Origin: Paenibacillus oralis
GTDB lineage: Bacteria > Bacillota > Bacilli > Paenibacillales > Paenibacillaceae
NCBI RefSeq assembly: GCF_003863965.1
Contig: NZ_RRCN01000001.1
Span: 1-64,000 of the forward strand
Reading direction: 5' to 3'
DNA: 64,000 nt
Shown here: one piece after another, positions 58,542-64,000 of the stretch
Numbering within the stretch: the first letter of the stretch is position 1
Layout of the letters: each line of letters begins with the position of its first letter
Notes under the pieces: generated by a model
Database searches by the model: none
The model's input: the letters and a program-made list of their open reading frames with translations, nothing else
What the model was told of the DNA's origin: nothing
Made by a program: the position numbers and the translations under genes

Positions 58542-58760
58542 ATCAAGGAATGAAATTTACAAGCAAAAAATATTCTATCACAGAATATTTGAGTTAGCAA
58601 TATCAATTTTGCGCTTAATAGCAGTTTTTTGGTTCCCCCCGGGATGAGCCCCCCTTTTTTGGATAAAAAATCATAATCCTCAGCACATAGGTTTTGATTT
58701 TGTAATTATATGCTACTCCCGCCACGTTGCGATATAAGGAAGAGGGGCGGAAATCCCAGA

Positions 58761-58943
58761 AAATGCAAAAGTGCAGGCGATTTTCACCCAAATGCCTATA
58801 AAATGGCTCGTCAAATGCAAAAATGCAGTTCATTTCGGGTCAAAAGCTGCTTTTTTATCGGATAGCCCTAAAAGAGATGTACTTTTGCACTTCAACCGCT
58901 CAAAAGCAGAAATTTGCGGAATTTCAAATGTACTTTTGCAGTT
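58761..58943. repeat. Four-box intergenic element, TGCAAAAGTGCA type
   Basis: ATGCAAAAGTGCA at 58763, ATGCAAAAATGCA at 58815, and the inverse TGTACTTTTGCA at 58878 and 58929. Steps within pairs are 52 and 51 bp. Taken as 24-bp boxes they start at 58761, 58813, 58869 and 58920. Lies between tRNA-Arg and the DUF1801 gene; a 72-codon frame here is not credible. Confidence 0.87.
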
Positions 58944-59019
58944 GATCCCATCGGGCTGGCAGACCGGTTTTGGGCTCTTATGGACATGTTTCAGAGGAGG
59001 GGCACTCCTAATTTTTATT

Positions 59020-59442
59020 TTACTCCTCCCGATAAGTCTTCCGAAGGAACTCCACGGACTGCTTGATCAGCGCACGGAGCACGTTGATATCGATATCGTC
59101 AACCTTATTGATATAGACGCAGCCTTTGCCCGCTGTGTGCTTCCCGAAAGACGCAAGCAATTCTTCACGCGCGCCATCCCCTGTGGCCATGTACAAGCTG
59201 ATTTTGGCTTTCCGCGGCGAAAAACCGACCAGCGGCGCATCTCCTTCGTGACCGGAAGCATATTTATAATGATACGAACCAAACCCAATGATGCTGGAGC
59301 CCCACATTTTTGCCTGAAACCCAGTCGTTTCCGTAAAAATATCCAGCAGCCGGTAAGCGTCTTCCTTTTTTTGAGGATGGCCCACGTTTTCAATGAATTC
59401 GATCACGCTATTCTCGTTTTCTTTCGTTTTCAGTTCATACAT
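59020..59442 (-). CDS. DUF1801 domain protein
   Basis: 140 residues. GFQAKMWGSSIIGFGSYHYK and GFSPRKAKISLYM are the DUF1801 hallmarks (about residues 41-85). The C-terminus has the GKGCVYINKVDDID stretch before a final helix. The family is related to frataxin-like and YdhG proteins; function unknown. It starts at ATG 59442 and stands alone next to an alpha/beta hydrolase. Confidence 0.88.
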   Translation of the reverse strand: MYELKTKENENSVIEFIENVGHPQKKEDAYRLLDIFTETTGFQAKMWGSSIIGFGSYHYKYASGHEGDAPLVGFSPRKAKISLYMATGDGAREELLASFGKHTAGKGCVYINKVDDIDINVLRALIKQSVEFLRKTYREE

Positions 59443-59509
59443 GCCTGATCCCCTCTTTGCTCCCTGTATAATACGCCTGTGTTATCCGCCGACGCCGAAA
59501 GGATAGACT

Positions 59510-60328
59510 CTACTTGTTCGACACCTCTTCCACCCTGTCCAGCCATTCGTTAACCAGCGCATCGAAAACATGCTTCTGCTCGATTTGCAGGTTATGCCCC
59601 GCCCGATCCAGAACGGCAAACGTGCCGCGCGGAAATAAATCCAGCAGGCGAAGCGCATCCGCATACCCTACCGACGTATCCTGCCTTCCAAGCAGGAATA
59701 ACGCCGGCCCCATAAATTCCCGATCGACCGGAAAAGAGAATCCGTAATTCTCCTTGATTTTGGTCAAAAAAGCCACATCCGCGATTTTGCAGCCCGCAGC
59801 GATTTCATCTGCATATCTTGTCCAAGTGTACCGATCCAATACGACTCCCATCGACCTGAAATCCTCGTATTCTTCTCGGCCAAGCGCAGACGCCAATTCC
59901 GGATCCTCATGGAAAATCGTATGTACGGGCAAAATCCGGGCTTCCATCTCCGGCACGATCAGCGGACAAATCAAAGCCGCCCCCTCAACCCGTTCGGGCA
60001 GCCGGGCAATAATTCCCCTCGTCAAATAACCCCCGTACGACTCCCCGGCGATAAGAAAACGGGATTCAGGAATGACCTTATCGATAAATTCCAATACAGC
60101 TTGCAGCATCTCGTCGGTATGGCAAATTTCTTCATAATTCCTGCTCCGCCCCATGCCCGGCAGATCGACATAAATCCGTCTCCACCCCGGTCTCCCGGAA
60201 AAAATAGGCTCCATACAGCCGCTCATCAGCCGGTGGTCCGGCGTAAATCCGTGGATCATCAGGATCGGCCGTCCTGTCCCGATCTCCTCATAATAGAGCT
60301 CCGCCCGGTTCACTTTGCAATATGGCAT
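59510..60328 (-). CDS. Alpha/beta hydrolase
   Basis: 272 residues. Oxyanion-hole MIHGFTPDH, nucleophile elbow AGESYGGYLTRG (Ser about 98), acid in LGRQDTSVGY and His in DRAGHNLQIEQ complete the triad. Cytoplasmic, no signal peptide. Substrate cannot be read from sequence; proline iminopeptidase-, esterase- and epoxide hydrolase-like members share this plan. Confidence 0.88.
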   Translation of the reverse strand: MPYCKVNRAELYYEEIGTGRPILMIHGFTPDHRLMSGCMEPIFSGRPGWRRIYVDLPGMGRSRNYEEICHTDEMLQAVLEFIDKVIPESRFLIAGESYGGYLTRGIIARLPERVEGAALICPLIVPEMEARILPVHTIFHEDPELASALGREEYEDFRSMGVVLDRYTWTRYADEIAAGCKIADVAFLTKIKENYGFSFPVDREFMGPALFLLGRQDTSVGYADALRLLDLFPRGTFAVLDRAGHNLQIEQKHVFDALVNEWLDRVEEVSNK

Positions 60329-60404
60329 ATAACCTTCACTTCCCTTGCATTGATTTCATAATCATAATACGAATGTATGTTCCTGTCCAGTCCTACTGAT
60401 CATA

Positions 60405-61013
60405 TTACCGTAATGAGGAATTGTCCGCGTGTTTCTTCATATATATTCTGGCATTGAAGCCCGCCTGCTTCCGAAACCATCTTTGCGGCTTTCTATTAAA
60501 TTCGGCATATCCCAATTTCTCATACAAACGTACCGCAGCCGTGTTGGTGTCGACAACCTCCAAAATATATTCATCATAATCCAAAACAGAGAGGAGATGG
60601 TCGTGCAATCGGGTGGCGATCCCCTTGCCTTTGGCTTCATCCGCAGTTGCCACCGCTTCGAAATAGCACTGCCGGTCCTTTAGGCCCAGCGGCTTTTCCA
60701 GCTCCTGCCGGACGAAAGCATAAAACAAGCTTCCTTTCAGCCAGCCCAATTCTTTTCGCAAAATGTCCCGATTCAACCGAAACGCCCGCTGCCGGCCCGC
60801 GGAAAACGCAAAGATGCCCAGCACCCGCCCATCCACCAACGCCACGAAAAAATGCTCCTTGACCAAAGCGTGCTCCAGCGCCCTAACCAACCTCGCCCGA
60901 TCCTTGGAAAAATAACTTAACGATTGAAAAAATCCATCCACGAAAACTTCCGTAGCCTGCCTTAACCCATCCTGTCCAAGCTCGGCCAAATTCCGAATGG
61001 CAATTCCGTTCAT
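60405..61013 (-). CDS. GNAT family N-acetyltransferase
   Basis: 202 residues. The acetyl-CoA loop is in ADEAKGKGIATRLHDHLL, and the C-terminal NTAAVRLYEKLGYAEF is the motif B typical of GNAT enzymes. A 100-residue N-terminal part is less conserved. I chose ATG 61013 with GGGAG ten bases upstream. Substrate unknown. Confidence 0.88.
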   Translation of the reverse strand: MNGIAIRNLAELGQDGLRQATEVFVDGFFQSLSYFSKDRARLVRALEHALVKEHFFVALVDGRVLGIFAFSAGRQRAFRLNRDILRKELGWLKGSLFYAFVRQELEKPLGLKDRQCYFEAVATADEAKGKGIATRLHDHLLSVLDYDEYILEVVDTNTAAVRLYEKLGYAEFNRKPQRWFRKQAGFNARIYMKKHADNSSLR

Positions 61014-61143
61014 GATCCCATCGCTCCCGTTCATTTTTTATAAACTATATAACAGGGAGCAAAAAGGTAGAACAGCCTGCGGAAGGAGCCGGACATCCAC
61101 TGCAGGACTTACGCCAACCGGCTGAATTGAACACTTGCTGAGT

Positions 61144-61178
61144 CAAAAAAACACCCGCCCCTAAACTAAGGCGGATGT
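61144..61178 (-). terminator. Terminator after ldh
   Basis: ACATCCGCC / GGCGGGTGT stem with one G-T pair, followed by TTTTTTTGAC on the minus strand, about 30 bp past the ldh stop. Confidence 0.85.
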
Positions 61179-61206
61179 CCCAAAAGTTAAACCGGCTTTT
61201 AAGCGA

Positions 61207-62160
61207 TTAGCGCTGCTGCAGACTTTGGATCGCGGATTTAAGTATGCTGCAGGAATGCTCGAATTTATGCCGCTCCTCCTCCGCCAAATTCAGCTCCAAA
61301 ATCTCCTCAATACCGCCACCGCCGATGATGGCCGGCACCCCGGCGCATACCCCGGATTGCCCGTATTCGCCATCAAGGACCGCGGACACGGCGATAATTT
61401 TGTGCTCGTCGTTCAGAATCGAACGGACGATGTAAGCGAGCGCGTTGCCGATACCAAATTGCGTATTGCCTTTCCGGGTAAAAATCTCCCAGCCGGCATC
61501 CTTCGTTTTCTTGGCGATTTCGTCCAAATCGACGTGGCGAAAACGCTCCTTGTGCTGGTCGAGAATGTGCAGCAGCGGTTTGCCCCCGATCGTCACATGC
61601 GACCAGGCGACAAACTGCGAATCGCCGTGCTCGCCCATCGCATAGCCGTTAACACTGCGCGGATCGATGGAAAACACCTCCGACAGCAGCGTTTTAAGCC
61701 GGGCCGAGTCGATCGAAGTGCCGGTGCCGATCACCCGGTTGCGCGGAAAACCTGACACTTCGCGTACAATATACGTAACAATATCCACCGGGTTGGCTGC
61801 GACGACAAAAACACCATCAAACCCTCCGTCCACAAGCCGGCTGACGATATCCCTCGTGATTTTTTCCGCGTCCCCAAGCACGTCCAGCCTCGTTTGTCCC
61901 GGCTTCGGATTGGCCCCGGCCGTAAGCACCACGACATCGACATCACGGCAGTCCTCCAAACGGCCGGCAACGACTTTCGTGCGTGTCGAGGTAAAATCCA
62001 TGCAATGAGATAAATCGAGCGCGTGCGCCACTGCACGGTCATAGGTCCGGTCGATCATCATAATTTCCTCGCTGATGGATTGGTTAATCATGGAGTAGGC
62101 GCAAGCCGTACCCACCAATCCGGAACCGACAATGGTCACTTTTCTAGACTTGTTTGCCAT
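61207..62160 (-). CDS. ldh: L-lactate dehydrogenase
   Basis: 317 residues. The NAD fold has VTIVGSGLVGTACAYSMI, the catalytic Asp-Arg pair occurs near IDSARLK, and the active His is in GYAMGEHGDSQFVAWSHV. The Gln-type substrate loop position and the (G)EHGDS motif favour LDH over malate dehydrogenase. It reduces pyruvate to lactate in fermentation. Single gene with a terminator. Confidence 0.93.
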   Translation of the reverse strand: MANKSRKVTIVGSGLVGTACAYSMINQSISEEIMMIDRTYDRAVAHALDLSHCMDFTSTRTKVVAGRLEDCRDVDVVVLTAGANPKPGQTRLDVLGDAEKITRDIVSRLVDGGFDGVFVVAANPVDIVTYIVREVSGFPRNRVIGTGTSIDSARLKTLLSEVFSIDPRSVNGYAMGEHGDSQFVAWSHVTIGGKPLLHILDQHKERFRHVDLDEIAKKTKDAGWEIFTRKGNTQFGIGNALAYIVRSILNDEHKIIAVSAVLDGEYGQSGVCAGVPAIIGGGGIEEILELNLAEEERHKFEHSCSILKSAIQSLQQR

Positions 62161-62321
62161 CTCGCCGCCTCCTGCCCTTATCTTTGCTATATCTTATTCT
62201 TTAAATTATAACCGGAAGCCCACTATATGTGACAATAATTAACATCATATTCTATTCCCCAAATAAGTCATCACGATGACGAAAGGAAAGTTGACGTAAA
62301 GTGCTAATCATCAGGAGAGTA

Positions 62322-62628
62322 TAAGAAAAAGGCCTGACGGCGTTTGAACGCTACTCTAACGGACACCAGCGGCCTTATCCGCCCATTTCCCGGGCATTTC
62401 CCAGCCTAACGGACACAGGCGACCCTATTTCGCTCTAAACCCGTTCATCCAGGCCGATTTGAGGTAAACAAGGTCTTCTGTGTCCGTTACATTTTGCAGA
62501 CCTCCGTTTTTTCGAAAATAACGGCTCTGGTGTCCCTTAGCCCCCAGTTTCCTCTTCTCCTCCCCTCTCTACCTGCGCATCGCCGTCTTCCATAGCCGAA
62601 ATTTTATAACTATAATGTCAAAAAAAAC
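62322..62628 (-). repeat. Four-box intergenic element, TAACGGACAC type, copy 3
   Basis: Third copy, between the peptide permease and ldh. TAACGGACAC at 62357 and 62407, GTGTCCGTTA at 62480 and GTGTCCCTTA at 62530; mirror axis 62448. About 25 bp shorter than copies 1 and 2 through a deletion near the hairpin end. It starts in the U-tract of the permease terminator. From 62161 to 62321 I see no gene. Confidence 0.95.
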
Positions 62629-62652
62629 TGCCGGGAACCCTCCCGGCAGTTA
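62621..62652 (-). terminator. Terminator after the peptide permease operon
   Basis: Perfect stem AACTGCCGGGA / TCCCGGCAGTT followed by TTTTTTTTGAC on the minus strand, about 20 bp past the dppC stop. Confidence 0.93.
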
Positions 62653-62673
62653 AGCTAAAGATCAAGATTCTTA

Positions 62674-63570
62674 TTAATTTTTCATCCGCGGGTCTAAAGC
62701 GTCGCGCAAACCGTCGCCCATCAAATTGAAGGCGAGCACGGTGAGCATGATCGATATCCCCGGGAAAACAACCGTCCACGGAGCCGTGGCGATAAATTGC
62801 CGCGAATCGGACAGCATTTTGCCCCATTCCGGTGCGGGCGGCTGCGCGCCGAGGCCAAGGAAGCCAAGCGCGGCGGCTTCGATAATCGCCGTGGCGATGC
62901 CGAGCGTGCCCTGTACGATGATCGGCGTCAAGCTGTTCGGCAGGATGTGCCGCAGCAGAATACCGCTGTTTTTCATCCCGATCGCCCGCGCGGCCGTAAT
63001 GTACTCCTCGTTTTTCAAGCTGAGCACCTTGGCGCGGACCAAGCGGCCGTACGTCGGAATGTTGACGATCGCTATCGCGTACAATGCGTTTTGCAGCGAC
63101 GGGCCGAGGATGGCGACGATGGCGATCGCCAGCAGAATGCTCGGAAACGCGAGCAGGATATCAAACAAGCGCGAGATGATCATATCGATCCATTTCCCGT
63201 AAAACCCGGCGAGAATCCCGAGAATCGTGCCGAGGATAATCGAGCCGATAACGGAAAACGTGCCGACCCACAGGGAAATCCGCGCCCCGTACAGCACCCG
63301 GGTAAACAGATCCCGCCCCAGGTCGTCCGTTCCGAACCAATGCTCGGAGGACGGCGGTTTCAAGCGGTCCCCCAACTCCTGGGCCTTAAAATCATAAGGC
63401 GCGATCACGGGGGCCAGCAGCGCGATGATGACAAACAGCACAATCATGATCAGACCGATCATGGCGATTTTATTTTTGCGGAACGTTCTCCACGCATCAC
63501 GCCAAGGGCCGGAAACCTTCTCCCCCTGAATGGCGGTGTTGCCGCCTGTGCTTGCAGTAATTTGAGCCAT
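62674..63570 (-). CDS. Dipeptide/oligopeptide ABC transporter permease (DppC/OppC type)
   Basis: 298 residues, six membrane segments. The N-terminal FRKNKIAMIGLIMIVLF plus PPSSEHWFGTDDLGRDLFTR is the OppC_N signature. EAAALGFLGLGAQPPAPEW is the EAA loop that contacts the ATPase. It pairs with the upstream DppB-type subunit, 12 bp away. Peptide import is inferred; nickel or other substrates are possible. The start is ATG 63570 with GGAGGGG upstream. Confidence 0.93.
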   Translation of the reverse strand: MAQITASTGGNTAIQGEKVSGPWRDAWRTFRKNKIAMIGLIMIVLFVIIALLAPVIAPYDFKAQELGDRLKPPSSEHWFGTDDLGRDLFTRVLYGARISLWVGTFSVIGSIILGTILGILAGFYGKWIDMIISRLFDILLAFPSILLAIAIVAILGPSLQNALYAIAIVNIPTYGRLVRAKVLSLKNEEYITAARAIGMKNSGILLRHILPNSLTPIIVQGTLGIATAIIEAAALGFLGLGAQPPAPEWGKMLSDSRQFIATAPWTVVFPGISIMLTVLAFNLMGDGLRDALDPRMKN

Positions 63571-63582
63571 GGTTCCCCTCCT

Positions 63583-64000
63583 TTACCGATAGCGAATGCG
63601 TGGATCGACCGCGGCGTACAGCAAATCCACAATCAAATTGATGAAGACGAAAATAAAAGCGATGATCAGAATGCCGGATTGAATGACCGGATAATCGCGC
63701 GAGCTGATCGCATCGTAGATATAACGTCCTACGCCCGGCCAGGCGAAAATCGTTTCCGTCAACACCGCGCCGCCGAGCAGCGCCCCGGTTTGCAGGCCGA
63801 TGACCGTCAGCACCGGAATAAACGCATTTTTAAGCGCATGCTTGTAGACGACAACGAATTGCGATAACCCCTTGGCTTTCGCCGTGCGGACAAAATCCGA
63901 ATTCATGACCTCCAGCATGCTCGAGCGCGTCATCCGGGCTATGACCGCCATCGGAATCGTACCCAGCGCCACGCTTGGCAAAACCAGGTGTTTGATCACC
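63583..64000 (-). CDS. Dipeptide/oligopeptide ABC transporter permease (DppB/OppB type), partial
   Basis: C-terminal 138 residues; the N-terminal half lies beyond the window end. IKHLVLPSVALGTIPMAVIAR and NAFIPVLTVIGLQTGALLGG with ETIFAWPGVGRYIYDAI form the OppB/DppB core and EAA region. Ends AAVDPRIRYR, the usual C-terminus. Partner of the DppC-type subunit. Confidence 0.93.
   Translation of the reverse strand, partial: VIKHLVLPSVALGTIPMAVIARMTRSSMLEVMNSDFVRTAKAKGLSQFVVVYKHALKNAFIPVLTVIGLQTGALLGGAVLTETIFAWPGVGRYIYDAISSRDYPVIQSGILIIAFIFVFINLIVDLLYAAVDPRIRYR

Noticed and set aside
58615..58833. 72-codon minus-strand reading frame beside tRNA-Arg
   Set aside because: Overlaps the left boxes of the TGCAAAAGTGCA element; composition and context are non-coding.

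Overview
The window comes from a spore-forming, moderately GC-rich Firmicute of the Paenibacillus type. The evidence is the gene order (spo0B-obg-pheB, mreBCD-minCD, spoIVFA/FB, spoIIB-maf-radC, hemL/spoVID/valS/folC, lonB-lonA-engB, clpX-tig-ysoA, all recognisable from Bacillus subtilis but rearranged), many sporulation genes, strong AGGAGG ribosome binding sites and the style of the 16S leader. Every gene I accept lies on the minus strand, so transcription runs from high to low coordinates and the window ends (position 1) inside the 5' end of a 16S rRNA gene.

Layout from high to low coordinates (direction of transcription): a dipeptide/oligopeptide ABC permease pair cut by the window end; L-lactate dehydrogenase; a small accessory group (GNAT acetyltransferase, alpha/beta hydrolase, DUF1801 protein); tRNA-Arg(TCT); ysoA-like TPR protein; trigger factor; clpP-clpX-ispG; lonB (with a sigma-F-like promoter), lonA, engB; an unrecognised 195-residue protein; speD with a long leader; a combined heme/siroheme operon hemA-sirC-hemC-cobA/hemD, then hemB-hemL-rluA-type synthase; a TetR regulator with an ABC exporter (ATPase plus two permeases); spoVID; valS under a T-box; folC-murC; spoIIB-maf-radC; mreBCD-minCD-rodA; spoIVFA-spoIVFB behind a sigma-E-like promoter; RNase G; rplU-prp-rpmA; spo0B-obg; pheB-hom-thrC-thrB-pheA-ilvE behind a near-consensus promoter; and a SafA-like LysM spore coat protein next to the rRNA operon.

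The genes fall into housekeeping modules (protein quality control, cell shape and division, tetrapyrrole and aspartate-family/aromatic amino acid synthesis, ribosome assembly) interleaved with sporulation functions (Spo0B phosphorelay, SpoIIB, SpoIVFA/FB, SpoVID, SafA, LonB).

The most unusual signal is not a gene. Eight intergenic gaps or gap segments carry an element of about 180-200 bp made of four boxes of about 24 bp. Boxes 1-2 and boxes 3-4 are 50-52 bp apart and the two pairs are separated by a step of 56-72 bp. In seven of the eight the right pair is inverted relative to the left pair, so the element is mirror-symmetric. Box sequence is shared within an element but differs between elements: three copies use TAACGGACAC, two use TAACGGTTG, and three others use unrelated words, while the geometry stays nearly the same. 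I know of no description of such a family; its function is unknown.
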